A model generated the notes under the pieces. The model had not been told where the DNA came from. It saw nothing but the letters and a program-made list of their open reading frames with translations, and ran no database searches. A program made the translations under genes and the position numbers. Below, in pieces: positions 1-8,548 of a stretch of DNA of 43,778 nucleotides. The DNA lies in contig JAQUEX010000004.1 of NCBI GenBank assembly GCA_028684935.1, positions 1-43,778 of the forward strand. Direction: 5' to 3'. Source of the stretch: Kiritimatiellia bacterium (GTDB lineage: Bacteria > Verrucomicrobiota > Kiritimatiellia > RFP12 > UBA1067). Numbering within the stretch: position 1 is the first letter of the stretch; each line of letters begins with the position of its first letter.

Positions 1-907
1 CAGGGCGCCGCCATGTGAAAGCGTCGCGGCTGGTCGCGAACGCCAGCGCGCCGTCGAGGTCGCCCGCGCTGTACCACATTTTGACGAGCCGTTCGGCGGG
101 GTCGTAGAAGACGCCGCCGTGGCCGAGATAGCAGACGGCGGCTGGCTTGAGCTCCAACGCCGTCTCGGGCTTGAAGACCGGGTTGCCCGCGTATTTGGTT
201 GCGGTGTGGAAGGTGCGCGTCAGAGTGGTTTCGGCGATGAGGAAATCGTCGACGAAGAGCTGGCGCCCGGTGTCGATCGGCAGCACCTCCGGCGGCGCGT
301 CGAGATAAGGCACCTCCATCGGCGCGTTCGTGGCTGGATCGCCGTGGCGGGGCGGCCAGACGCGCGGCAGGCGGATGCCGTTGGGGAGGGTTGCGCCGTC
401 GTTGTTACGCCAGTTTTCGCGACCACCCAGCGGTCGCGAAGAAGAGGGTAAAAGAGAGAGGCGCAGATCGCCGTGCGCGGCGAACACCACCCATTTACGC
501 GTGGGCAGGGTTTCGCCGACGGCCAAGGTCTTGCGAAAGAGGGTGGCCTTGTCGAGGGGCTGTGTGCCGAAGAGCTGGAAGGGGGCGTCCGGCAGGCTTT
601 CGAAGCCGTGCGCGAGCAGGTCGTCCGCGAGGCTGTTTTCGGGATGCTCGGTGGCGGCAAGGGCGTAGAGGGTGCCGGGGCGCGTACAGGTGAGGGTCTG
701 CGCGATGTCGATGTCGGCTCGGATGAAGCGCGCGCCTTCTAACGCGGGCGGCACGGCGAGCACAGTGAAGGCGCGGTTAGAGAAGAGCCGCGTGCCGAGA
801 GTGAACGGGACGACTTCGCCGGCCGCCGCTTTGAAGGCGGGGGATGCGGCGTGAATAGACAGAGCAGGCAGAACGGCAAAAATCGACAGGACTGAAAGGC
901 GGATCAT
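1..907 (-). CDS. Secreted glycosidase-like protein, C-terminus outside window
   Basis: About 302 codons are visible and the frame is still open at the left edge. The start ATG (905-907) overlaps the stop of the upstream sialidase-like gene as ATGA, which fixes the start and implies translational coupling. The N-terminus MIRLSVLSIFAVLPALSIHA is a clear signal peptide. Near residue 220 the protein reads GRQLFVDDFLIAETTLTRTF, followed by NPVFKP and then GGVFYDPAERLVKMWYSAGD. This VDD-F-L-I ... H ... NPV pattern, with a later 'YDP..KMWY' strand, is typical of secreted five-bladed-propeller GH32/GH43-like proteins common in Planctomycetes and Verrucomicrobia. Family knowledge suggests action on polysaccharide, but the catalytic acids cannot be assigned from the visible part. 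It is the last visible gene of the surface-protein/sialidase operon. Alternative: a non-catalytic propeller protein. Confidence 0.8.
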   Translation of the reverse strand, partial: MIRLSVLSIFAVLPALSIHAASPAFKAAAGEVVPFTLGTRLFSNRAFTVLAVPPALEGARFIRADIDIAQTLTCTRPGTLYALAATEHPENSLADDLLAHGFESLPDAPFQLFGTQPLDKATLFRKTLAVGETLPTRKWVVFAAHGDLRLSLLPSSSRPLGGRENWRNNDGATLPNGIRLPRVWPPRHGDPATNAPMEVPYLDAPPEVLPIDTGRQLFVDDFLIAETTLTRTFHTATKYAGNPVFKPETALELKPAAVCYLGHGGVFYDPAERLVKMWYSAGDLDGALAFATSRDAFTWRRP

Positions 908-2166
908 TTCTTGCCTCTCGGTTTGAGTGGACGGCTGATGAGGCATTGGAGTTTGGAGTCGGGGCTGACCAGTTTGCCGGCGAGAATATCCGCCTCGGTG
1001 AAACGCGCGAACAGGATTTCGCCGTCTTTGGAACGGTTGCGGTCGTATGAGACATAGAGCGTGCCGTCCGGCGCCTGGAACCCGTCGGGATAGGAGATGC
1101 CTTTGCGCTCGTCAAGCATCAGGCCGCCGGACCACGTCTGCCCCTCGTCTTCCGAGAGCCAGGCGGTGAGCAGCGAGCGTCCTTCATGGGTGTCGATGGT
1201 TCGTCCGTGTTTAATCAGCAGGATGCGGCCCGAGGCGAGGCGGCGGATATGAAAGCGCGCCACAGGGTGTTTGAAAGGTGCGGGTTCGGGCGCGGACCAC
1301 GTTCTGCCGCCGTCCCGCGAGAAGCTCTGCATGACGTCGCCGCTGGTGCGCGCCAGCATCCAGATGCGGCCGTCTTTGAGTTCCACAAACATGTGTTCAT
1401 CCCAGTTGGGCTTAGGGAACCGCACGCAGCCGCGCCGCGTCCAGGTCTGGCCTTGATCCGCCGAGACGAGGACGTTGGCGCCGCGCAGCGGCTCCAGCTC
1501 GGTGTTGGCGAAGCGCATCGGGCCGTTGCCGGCGAAAGCGGGAAATTCGACAGGCAGCAGCCATTCGCCGTTGGCGAGGATCGTGGGCTTGTTGAGGACC
1601 GCGCCGTGCCAGATGCGCGTGGGTGCCGACCACGCGGGCTTCTCGGCGTCCGGGTTGTCGCAGACCGACACCCAAACGCCTTGGCGCCCGTCGTAGTGGT
1701 TCATGGTCTGGTCAAAAAAGAACCAGAGGCGTCCGTCCGGCGCGGTCCAGATGTTGCCGACAATCACGCTGCGCGGGAGCGGCAGGTGCGGGGCCTGGCT
1801 GTCCACTGCGAAGCGCGGTTTGGACCAGGTCGCGCCGTCGTCATCGCTGGTGGCGCCCACCATGAAGGCTTTGGGGCCGTCCTCACCGCCCACCCAGACG
1901 GCCCACAGGCGGCCGCGCGGGGTGCGCGCGATGCCGATGGTCATGCCGTAATCCAGCCGGTCGTAATCGTACTTCGGCAGGGGGTCGGTGTTGATGACCG
2001 GCGGGATCAGCGAGAGATCGGCGACGCGCTGCAGGGTGTCGCGTTCATACGCTCGGAGCTCCTCCGGCGACATCGCCGCGAAGCGCGCCTCCGGCGCGGC
2101 GGCGAGGAGGGCGGCGGGGAACAGGAAGAGCGCCAGCGGGCGAGTGAGGCAAGGCCTGTTTTTCAT
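904..2166 (-). CDS. Secreted sialidase-like (BNR/Asp-box) enzyme
   Basis: 420 aa with signal peptide MKNRPCLTRPLALFLFPAALLAAA. Four Asp-box (S-x-D-x-G-x-T-W) motifs are visible: SDDDGATW near residue 107, SADQGQTW near 242, SRDGGRTW near 285 and SEDEGQTW near 339. They mark a six-bladed beta-propeller of the exo-sialidase (GH33) superfamily. The family releases terminal sialic acids or acts on related glycosides outside the cytoplasm. Asp boxes are structural, so the substrate is uncertain, and many PVC proteins of this type are uncharacterised. The ATG at 2164-2166 has an AAAGGA Shine-Dalgarno about 6 nt upstream. It lies 42 nt after the giant surface protein and overlaps the next gene by 4 nt (ATGA), so the three genes look like one operon. 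Confidence 0.85.
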   Translation of the reverse strand: MKNRPCLTRPLALFLFPAALLAAAPEARFAAMSPEELRAYERDTLQRVADLSLIPPVINTDPLPKYDYDRLDYGMTIGIARTPRGRLWAVWVGGEDGPKAFMVGATSDDDGATWSKPRFAVDSQAPHLPLPRSVIVGNIWTAPDGRLWFFFDQTMNHYDGRQGVWVSVCDNPDAEKPAWSAPTRIWHGAVLNKPTILANGEWLLPVEFPAFAGNGPMRFANTELEPLRGANVLVSADQGQTWTRRGCVRFPKPNWDEHMFVELKDGRIWMLARTSGDVMQSFSRDGGRTWSAPEPAPFKHPVARFHIRRLASGRILLIKHGRTIDTHEGRSLLTAWLSEDEGQTWSGGLMLDERKGISYPDGFQAPDGTLYVSYDRNRSKDGEILFARFTEADILAGKLVSPDSKLQCLISRPLKPRGKK

Positions 2167-2208
2167 GGTATCCTTTGCGTGGGTGGCGCAACCGGGGTTA
2201 CGGATGAC

Positions 2209-5200
2209 CTATTGTACCAACAGGAGGGTGCCGCTGTAACGCACATGCAGCGTGACCTGGCCGGCGGCCGTTTCGACCAGAGTTGCGGTGGCCTTACCCT
2301 CGGGCAGGCCGGTGTTGACCGCCTTCCAGCCGGCGAAGGTGCCTGAGAACGATCCGTAGGTCATGACGGTCTGGCTGAAGGGCATCGGGATCGGCGCCGC
2401 CTCCGTACGGCCAAGGTCGAAGCGGCCGGGGCCTTCGACGGTCAGCGAGCCGGTCACGGTCACGCGGTCGCAGGTGATCTGGCCGAGGCTGTTGGTGCTC
2501 CACGGGCAGGCGACGACGGCGCCCTCTGTCAAGGCGAGATGCTGCACGGTCATCGCGGCGCCGGCAGGCGCGCCGTTGGTGCCGGGGTCGAGCGTGCCGG
2601 TGACCGCGATCACGCCGTTGCTGAGCGTGCCGGTGCCGGTCAGAGCGCCGACCGTGCAGCGTTCGCCCAGCGCGTCGAAGGCCGCGCCCTCGGCGACGGC
2701 GAGATCGTTGGTGCCGCCGAGACGCGCGCGGAGCAGGCCGGCGTTCACACGGACGGGGCCGCGGAATGTGTTGCCGGAGCCGGTGAGGCCGAGCGCGTGC
2801 GCGCCGAGCTTGAGCAGACCGCCGTCTGCCGCGCCGGCGAGCGCCGGATCGGTGAGGAGATCTTGCGCGACCGTGTAGGCGGCGAGCGAGGTGTCGATCA
2901 CCGCGCCGTTGGTGGACATCTGGACGGCGGTCAGGTTCTGGAGGGTCTGCCCGGCCGTGTGTGGCCTGAGCGTGCCGCCATTCCATGAGAGCGTGCCTTG
3001 CGCGCTGGCGGCCTTGACGATGTTGCGCGTGCTGAGCGTGCCGCCGTTGAGGCGCAGCGTGGCGACGGCGGTGGCGGAGTTGTTGTATCCCAGTTGCGTG
3101 TCGAACGCGCCGACGGTCTCGAAGAGCGCGTCGCCATCGAGGGTGAAGAGCGCCTCGGTGTTCGCGGCCATCGCGAAGCGGGCGCTGACGAGCGCGCGCA
3201 CGGTGCCGCCGGTGAGGGTGACGGTGGATTTCGCGCCGGAGGATTCGGAGATGAAAAAGTTGTTGATCACGACAGTGCCGCCGGACATCTCCATGACGGG
3301 ACGGGCATTGTAGCCGCTGAGGCCTGCATTCTGGTAGCCCAGCGAGAGGTGGTTGGCGTTGGTGATGAGGCCGCCGCTCACGGTCAGGCGCGAGGCGAGC
3401 CCGCCGGGAGCGGTGGTTGCGGTGCCGTTGTTGCGGCCGACAGCCAGCAGGGTGCCGTTCAGATTGAGGATGCCGTCGGTGATCACCAGTTCGCCCGCGG
3501 TTTCGCCGCCGGGGAGGTCGGAACTGAAGAGGCCGACGAAAATGCGCGAGAGCGTGTTCGTCTGCCCGGGGGCGCCGAGGGTGAGCGTGCCGTCGACCAC
3601 CGACACGCCGGAGAACCCCTGCGTCGGGCTTTCGCCGTTGGGGCCGATGTTCAGCCGGGCGGTCTCGTTGGGGCTGCCGTGCGTCATCAGCTTGTTGGCA
3701 CCATTCGGCTGGGCGAGCCGGAGCGTGCCCGGGCCTGTCTTGATAAACGCGCCGGATGTGCTGGCGATTGGGCCGGTGAGGGTGAGGTCAGAAGCTTCTT
3801 CGATGCGGATGATCGCGGCGCGGTTCTGGGGCGCGGCGAGGGTCAGGCCGCGCTGGACGGCCATGCCGGGGCCGCTGTACCGGAACGTGCCGGGGCCGAT
3901 CACGAGGTCAGCGGCGCTGCCGCCGGCCGCGCCGATGGCGCTCGGCTGGCCGCCGTCGGCGAGCGAGGCGGCGGTGAGCGTGCCGTTGTCGATGCGTGTG
4001 GCGCCGCTGTAGGTGTTGAGGCCGGAGAGCGTGAGGGTGCTGGCACCGCTTTTGGTCAGGCCGGCGTTGCCCGAGAGCGTGCCTGAGAGGGACGCGGCGG
4101 CGTTGTCGGCCGGCGCGACCGTCGTCGTGCGCGCTAGGGCGACGGGACTCGCGACCGTGAACGAGCCGCCGAGGTTGAGTGCGGGCACGTCGAGCGCGAT
4201 CGCGGCGAGAGCAGGCGCGGCGGCCAGCGTGAGCGTGCCGTTGCCCTGCGCGGTGAGCGTGGTGCCGGCGAGGGGGCCCAGCGTGAGGGCACTGCCCGGA
4301 GCGAGCGTGACGGCGGCGCTGTCGGCCAGCGTGAGCGGGGCCTCCACGGCATGCGCGCCTTGCTCGACGGCGAGGGTCGCGCCGCTGCTGAGCGTCAGCC
4401 CGCTGCCGCCGAGGGTGTAGGTGTTGGCGTTGTTGAAGAAGAGGCCGCTTGCGGTTTGGCCGGCTGTGGTTACGGTCCGCGGGGCGGTGATGACATCGTC
4501 GAAACGCGCGGGGCCGCCGGGAAGCGGCGCGGCGGTCCAGTTGGCCGCCGTCGACCACGCGCCGTCCGCATCGGTGCCCCAGACCGCATCACCGTCGCCG
4601 ATCGTGACGGTGACCGCGCCGGCCGAGGCGGCGAAGGCGTAGGTTTTACCGGGCGCGGGAGCGGCGCAGGCGAGGCCTGACACGGCGGAATCGGCGGCGC
4701 TGTAGGTGAGCAGCGTGTAGGTGCCGTTTTTCGTGAAAGGCAGTTCCGTGCCGGCGAGGGTGAGCGCGACGAGACTTCCCGCCGCGAAGGCCGGGGAGGC
4801 GGCCACATACAGGCGGTCGTTGGACGATCCGTCGGCCGTGAAGGTGAAGCCGACGGCCGCGCCCGAAGCAACCGTAAGGGCGGCGACGGCGACGGTCTGC
4901 GTGCCGTTGCCGCCGATGCGCAGCTCGCCTTCCTGGACAGCGGTGGTGCCGGAATAGGTGGCGTTGGTAAAGGCCAGCGTGAGCGGGTGGGCACCGGTTT
5001 TGACAAGGCCGCCGTCGGGCGTTGCGCCGAGAGGATCATGCAGCAGATCTTGGGTGATCGTGTAGGGAGCGAGCGAAGTGTCGATGCGCGCGCCGCCGGT
5101 CGAGACATGAGCGGTACTGAGACCGCGCAGGGTATAGCCTGCCGCGCGCGGCTGGAGGACGCCGCCGTCGAAGGTGAGCCGTGAGGTGCCGGTGACGCTG

Positions 5201-7389
5201 TTATGGGTAATGTTCCGCATGCGGAGAATGCCGCCGCCCAGATAGAGCGTCGAGGTGTTCCCGTTCTGGGCCATCATCACATCGGCATATTCTTCGAAGA
5301 GGCCGCCGGTGATATTGAGCGCGGCGTCGGCCGCCGGGAACCGCCATCCCATGCGAAGTCCGGCGGTTGTCGACACATGCCGGAATTCGCCGCCGCTGAG
5401 GTTGATCGTGGCGAGCATGGGTGAGTCGGGGTCGCCGCGCTGGTCGCCGAAACGGATCTCGTTGTCCACGGTCATGGTGCCGCCCGAGATGTTAAGAACG
5501 GCATGGGTGTTCTGGTTGGTGTGGTAACCGAAGGCGATGATGAGCTTGTCGGCGGAGATGGTACCGCCCGAAACGGTGAGGGTCGGCTGGAGCGGGGTCG
5601 GTGCCGTGACGGAGGTGCCGTTGTAATATCCGATGTCGAGGTAGTTGTTGAAGCGGTGGTAGCCGCCGACACATTCAAGCTCGGCGGTGACCTCCTGCCC
5701 GGCCTGGTCGGTGGTGTACGCCCCTACCGTAACCTCCTCCTGGAACAGGTTGGTCTGAGCGGGATGCGCGCCGAGAATGACTTTTCCACCTGCGACGGTG
5801 AAGCAGCCGAACCCGTTGGCGGGCGCGTCGCCGTTCGCGGGATAGGGGGCTTGGGTGGTGATGCCGGCGGACTGTTGGCGGCCGATCAGCGAAGCGGCGG
5901 GCGAGGCGTAAATCAGCGTGCCGGGACCGGTTTTTATCAAGGCGCCGGCGGCGTTGGTGATGGGCCCGGTGAGCGTCAGGGACGTGTCGACGGAGAGGAG
6001 GGCGGCTTTGCGCACGCCGGCGTTTGCGGTGAGGCCGCGGTCGATGGTCACGGCGGGGCCGGTGTAGCGGAGCGTGCCCGGGCCGAGGATCAGGTTTGCG
6101 GGATCGCCGGAGGCGGCGCCGATCGCACTGGGCTGCCCGCCGTCGGCCAGCAGCGCTACGGCCAGCGTGCCGCACCCGAGCGTGAGGGGTGCGGCGAAGG
6201 TGTTGGCGGCCGCGAGCGTGACCGTGCCGCCGCCGCTGCCGGCGGGGTTGACGGCGAGCGCGCCGCTGCCGCTGATGACGCCGCCGACGGTGAAAGCACC
6301 CGGCGCGAGAGTGGCGATGCTCAGGCCGCTGGCGGTGGTGGCGAGCTGCAGGGCGAGTGTGTGCGCGCCGCTGTCGGTGCTGATCGCGGCGCTGCCCGTT
6401 GCATTCGTCAGGGTGATCGTGTTGCCGGTGAAGGTGTGGCTGTGGGTACCGTTCACCGCCAGGGTGCCAAGTGCAAGGCCGGCCATGTTGTTGTGGACGG
6501 TGATCGCCGCGGGCGGCTGGTTGGTGAAATAGGCAGTGGCGCCGACGCCCTGCGCCGGGAGACTGTCGAGCCAGTTGGCGGCCGTGGCCCAGTCGCCGCC
6601 GGCGGCTGAGATCCAGGAGCCGCTGGGCAGATCCGACACGATCGGCAGATCGGGGCGGGTTGACCAGGCGGCACCGGTGATCAGGCCGTCGGCACTGCCC
6701 GCGCGGTCAAAGGCCGTCGTGCCGCTGCCCTCATCGAGCGGCCAGCAGTGGACGAGCCCGATTTCGGAACCGGCCGCCCGGCGGTTCATGTCGCTCTGGA
6801 TCTCCAACTGGGTACGTTCGATGTTCCAGAGCCGCAGTTCCGCGAGGTCACCACGGAAACCGTTCTTGGCGCGTAGGAGCAGGCCGATGGAGGTCAGCGT
6901 GTTGGCGCTCGTCGCAGGCAGGTCTTTGTTGTAGTAGGCCGGGCCGTGAACAAGCTGGCCGTCCAGATACATGCGCACATAGCCGGCGGTGTCCCGCGTC
7001 GCGGCGAAATGGTGCCACGCGTTCAAGGTCAGGTTGGTGGCAGCGTATTGCCGGGTGCCGGAGACCTGGAGGGTCGGCCGGCCGCCCCAGATCGAGAAAA
7101 AGATTCGACCGGTGCTGCCGTTGTCCTGTGCGTAAATCTGATTCTCGGTGTCTGCCACTGTCTGACGCACCCAGCTTTCAATGGTGAAGTCGAGGGTGCT
7201 GACGCGGCCGGTAGTTGAGACATGGTTGTCAGAAAGCCTGTCAAACGAAAGAACAGTCGCGGCCGTCACCGTGCACGCCGCCGAGAGGCAGAACGTGCCG
7301 AACAGGACCCTTCGAGCGCCGGGCGTCACGCGCCGACATAAGGATGAACCGCAGAACCGCCCCGTAAAGCCGCCGATTGTGTTCGTCAT
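2209..7389 (-). CDS. Giant LamG plus autotransporter-associated repeat surface protein
   Basis: 1726 aa. The start at 7389 has an AGGAG ribosome site about 8 nt upstream. The N-terminus is a long signal peptide ending near TVTAAT (residue ~44). Residues ~45-245 form a LamG/concanavalin-like domain (FTIESWV ... WHHFAATRD ... MYLDGQLV ... FRGDLAELRLWN). The remainder is a long beta-solenoid of autotransporter-associated beta-strand repeats. Each unit reads like LTKSGASTLTLSGLNTYSGA followed by T-x-I-x-x-G-T-L. Two long units are near-duplicates, each containing LADGGQPSAIGAA, a TGPGTL... step and YT(I/V)xQDLLxDP...GGLxK. No C-terminal beta-barrel is visible; the protein ends in YSGTLLLVQ, like the other giant protein in this window. 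Likely role: surface adhesion or glycan binding, first gene after the GntR-linked operator. Ligand unknown. Confidence 0.85.
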   Translation of the reverse strand: MTNTIGGFTGRFCGSSLCRRVTPGARRVLFGTFCLSAACTVTAATVLSFDRLSDNHVSTTGRVSTLDFTIESWVRQTVADTENQIYAQDNGSTGRIFFSIWGGRPTLQVSGTRQYAATNLTLNAWHHFAATRDTAGYVRMYLDGQLVHGPAYYNKDLPATSANTLTSIGLLLRAKNGFRGDLAELRLWNIERTQLEIQSDMNRRAAGSEIGLVHCWPLDEGSGTTAFDRAGSADGLITGAAWSTRPDLPIVSDLPSGSWISAAGGDWATAANWLDSLPAQGVGATAYFTNQPPAAITVHNNMAGLALGTLAVNGTHSHTFTGNTITLTNATGSAAISTDSGAHTLALQLATTASGLSIATLAPGAFTVGGVISGSGALAVNPAGSGGGTVTLAAANTFAAPLTLGCGTLAVALLADGGQPSAIGAASGDPANLILGPGTLRYTGPAVTIDRGLTANAGVRKAALLSVDTSLTLTGPITNAAGALIKTGPGTLIYASPAASLIGRQQSAGITTQAPYPANGDAPANGFGCFTVAGGKVILGAHPAQTNLFQEEVTVGAYTTDQAGQEVTAELECVGGYHRFNNYLDIGYYNGTSVTAPTPLQPTLTVSGGTISADKLIIAFGYHTNQNTHAVLNISGGTMTVDNEIRFGDQRGDPDSPMLATINLSGGEFRHVSTTAGLRMGWRFPAADAALNITGGLFEEYADVMMAQNGNTSTLYLGGGILRMRNITHNSVTGTSRLTFDGGVLQPRAAGYTLRGLSTAHVSTGGARIDTSLAPYTITQDLLHDPLGATPDGGLVKTGAHPLTLAFTNATYSGTTAVQEGELRIGGNGTQTVAVAALTVASGAAVGFTFTADGSSNDRLYVAASPAFAAGSLVALTLAGTELPFTKNGTYTLLTYSAADSAVSGLACAAPAPGKTYAFAASAGAVTVTIGDGDAVWGTDADGAWSTAANWTAAPLPGGPARFDDVITAPRTVTTAGQTASGLFFNNANTYTLGGSGLTLSSGATLAVEQGAHAVEAPLTLADSAAVTLAPGSALTLGPLAGTTLTAQGNGTLTLAAAPALAAIALDVPALNLGGSFTVASPVALARTTTVAPADNAAASLSGTLSGNAGLTKSGASTLTLSGLNTYSGATRIDNGTLTAASLADGGQPSAIGAAGGSAADLVIGPGTFRYSGPGMAVQRGLTLAAPQNRAAIIRIEEASDLTLTGPIASTSGAFIKTGPGTLRLAQPNGANKLMTHGSPNETARLNIGPNGESPTQGFSGVSVVDGTLTLGAPGQTNTLSRIFVGLFSSDLPGGETAGELVITDGILNLNGTLLAVGRNNGTATTAPGGLASRLTVSGGLITNANHLSLGYQNAGLSGYNARPVMEMSGGTVVINNFFISESSGAKSTVTLTGGTVRALVSARFAMAANTEALFTLDGDALFETVGAFDTQLGYNNSATAVATLRLNGGTLSTRNIVKAASAQGTLSWNGGTLRPHTAGQTLQNLTAVQMSTNGAVIDTSLAAYTVAQDLLTDPALAGAADGGLLKLGAHALGLTGSGNTFRGPVRVNAGLLRARLGGTNDLAVAEGAAFDALGERCTVGALTGTGTLSNGVIAVTGTLDPGTNGAPAGAAMTVQHLALTEGAVVACPWSTNSLGQITCDRVTVTGSLTVEGPGRFDLGRTEAAPIPMPFSQTVMTYGSFSGTFAGWKAVNTGLPEGKATATLVETAAGQVTLHVRYSGTLLLVQ

Positions 7390-7439
7390 CGCCTTCTCCT
7401 GTTGTCGCCGTCTCTGTATTGGACACCGGGTATCCGTTA

Positions 7440-7481
7440 CCGGTATACCGGCATAAAACTAAAAAACCGTCCGGCTGTCAA
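7440..7481 (-). promoter_or_regulatory. Promoter with palindromic operator for the surface-protein operon
   Basis: On the minus strand there is a -35 TTGACA (7481-7476), a 17-nt spacer and a -10 TTTTAT (7458-7453). Directly after it comes the perfect 12-bp palindrome CCGGTATACCGG (7440-7451), which covers the predicted start point. An imperfect second copy, CCGGGTATCCG, lies at 7426-7436. The core GGTATACC resembles operators of GntR/FadR-type regulators, and a GntR/FCD gene ends just upstream. The placement suggests repression by blocking initiation. Promoter and palindrome are seen in the sequence; the regulator-operator pairing is inference. Confidence 0.6.
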
Positions 7482-7513
7482 GGGGGGCCGAGAAAAAATC
7501 AGGCGGTTAATGA

Positions 7514-8290
7514 TCAGGCGAAGCGGCTTGTCAGGCGGGCGAGGGCGTCGTCGACCGGATCGCGACCGCTGTCGGCCGCGCTGGCGGCCGCACGGTCGAA
7601 CGCGGCAAGGGCGTCAGCTTGGCTGCGGGCGATGTGGGCGCGCAGCCAGCGTTCGGCCTTCTCCGCGTCACCCTGGCGCAGGGCGCGCTCGATCTTGGCG
7701 TGGTGGCGCCAGACCCAAGCGAGGTGCTGCAGGTCACGGCGGTGGCTATGGTGCCCGAAGAACTGGTTGCGCTGATAGGCACTGGTCACGATCTGGATCG
7801 CGAGCCGGTTGCCGGCCGCCTGCAGGATCAGCAGGTGGAAGGTCAGGTCGTCCTTCAGGAAGGTCACGAGCGCCTTGTCCTCAAGAAGCGTCCCCTTTTT
7901 CCGGCGCAGCGCCACGACGATGGCGTGCATGTCGTCGCACAGGCGGCGCAGTTCCTGACGCGTCTCCTTGGTCAGCAGCCGCACCGCCTGCCGGATGGCG
8001 TGGCACTCGATCACCATGCGCATCTCATACGCGTCCAGCAGGTGGCGGCGGTCGAGCCGGGCCACGAAGGTGCCGGTCGACGGGATCTGGTAGAGCACCC
8101 CCTCTTGGGTCAGGCGGCGGATCGCCTCTCGCACGGGCGTGCGGCTGGTGCCGCACTCGGCCGCGAGGGTTTGCTCGGAGAGCTTCTGCCCCGCGACCAG
8201 TTCGCCGGTCACCAGCTTCTTCGTGATATGCGCGTAAACGTTGTTTCCTAATGCTTCTGCCACAGTCACCTCGTCTGAGGGGTACACCAT
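7514..8290 (-). CDS. GntR-family transcriptional regulator with FCD domain
   Basis: 258 aa. Residues ~15-80 are the winged helix-turn-helix (KKLVTGELVAGQKLSEQTLA, then GTSRTPVREAIRRLTQEGVL), the GntR signature. Residues ~95-235 are an all-helical FCD effector domain with DLTFHLLILQAAGN and the usual closing helix HAKIERALRQGDAEKAERWL. FadR/FCD regulators bind small organic acids or sugar acids and often a metal ion. Here the effector could derive from the glycans handled by the downstream operon (inference). The open frame begins with ATG at 8290, but a promoter-like -10 overlaps that codon, so the real start may be the in-frame GTG at 8269 or 8263, the latter preceded by GAGG. Such a start would remove fewer than 10 residues and leave the DNA-binding domain intact. 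Confidence 0.9.
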   Translation of the reverse strand: MVYPSDEVTVAEALGNNVYAHITKKLVTGELVAGQKLSEQTLAAECGTSRTPVREAIRRLTQEGVLYQIPSTGTFVARLDRRHLLDAYEMRMVIECHAIRQAVRLLTKETRQELRRLCDDMHAIVVALRRKKGTLLEDKALVTFLKDDLTFHLLILQAAGNRLAIQIVTSAYQRNQFFGHHSHRRDLQHLAWVWRHHAKIERALRQGDAEKAERWLRAHIARSQADALAAFDRAAASAADSGRDPVDDALARLTSRFA

Positions 8291-8315
8291 AACACAAACC
8301 GGCGGCGGTTGTCAG
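8281..8315 (-). promoter_or_regulatory. Candidate autoregulated promoter of the GntR gene
   Basis: On the minus strand there is CTGACA (8315-8310), an 18-nt spacer and an extended -10, TGT-TATGGT (hexamer 8291-8286). GGTGTACC (8288-8281) overlaps it and matches the GGTATACC core of the operator at 7440-7451 in seven of eight bases. Autoregulation is inferred. The other side of the intergenic region, 8316-8548, shows no further gene; its plus-strand end leads to the GEVED protein. Confidence 0.4.
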
Positions 8316-8548
8316 CAAGCACGCGGCGCACGGGAAAATAGATGCGAATTGTATTGACGGAACCCAGAGAACGGGGCGAAACTATCACAAAAAAGGAAAA
8401 CATGTTGTCGGTCTGTGACCGGACAGGAGAGAAGACACGTACCCTCATCAGGCGACCGCGCCAGAGCCCGGTTGCCGGTTTTAAACAGCGGCCGATGCGC
8501 CGCACCCTCAACGTTACATCCTCAACACCATGAAAAAAAGAGACGGCC

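Noticed and set aside
1186-2346. 386-codon open frame antisense to the sialidase-like gene
   Set aside because: High-GC antisense shadow: it has no known domain, is rich in Arg/Ala/Gly, and the minus strand carries Asp boxes, a signal peptide and a ribosome site.
2209-2600. Classical type V autotransporter with C-terminal beta-barrel
   Set aside because: The repeats are of autotransporter-associated type, but the C-terminus lacks the ~250-residue barrel and terminal aromatic residue, so self-transport is not supported.
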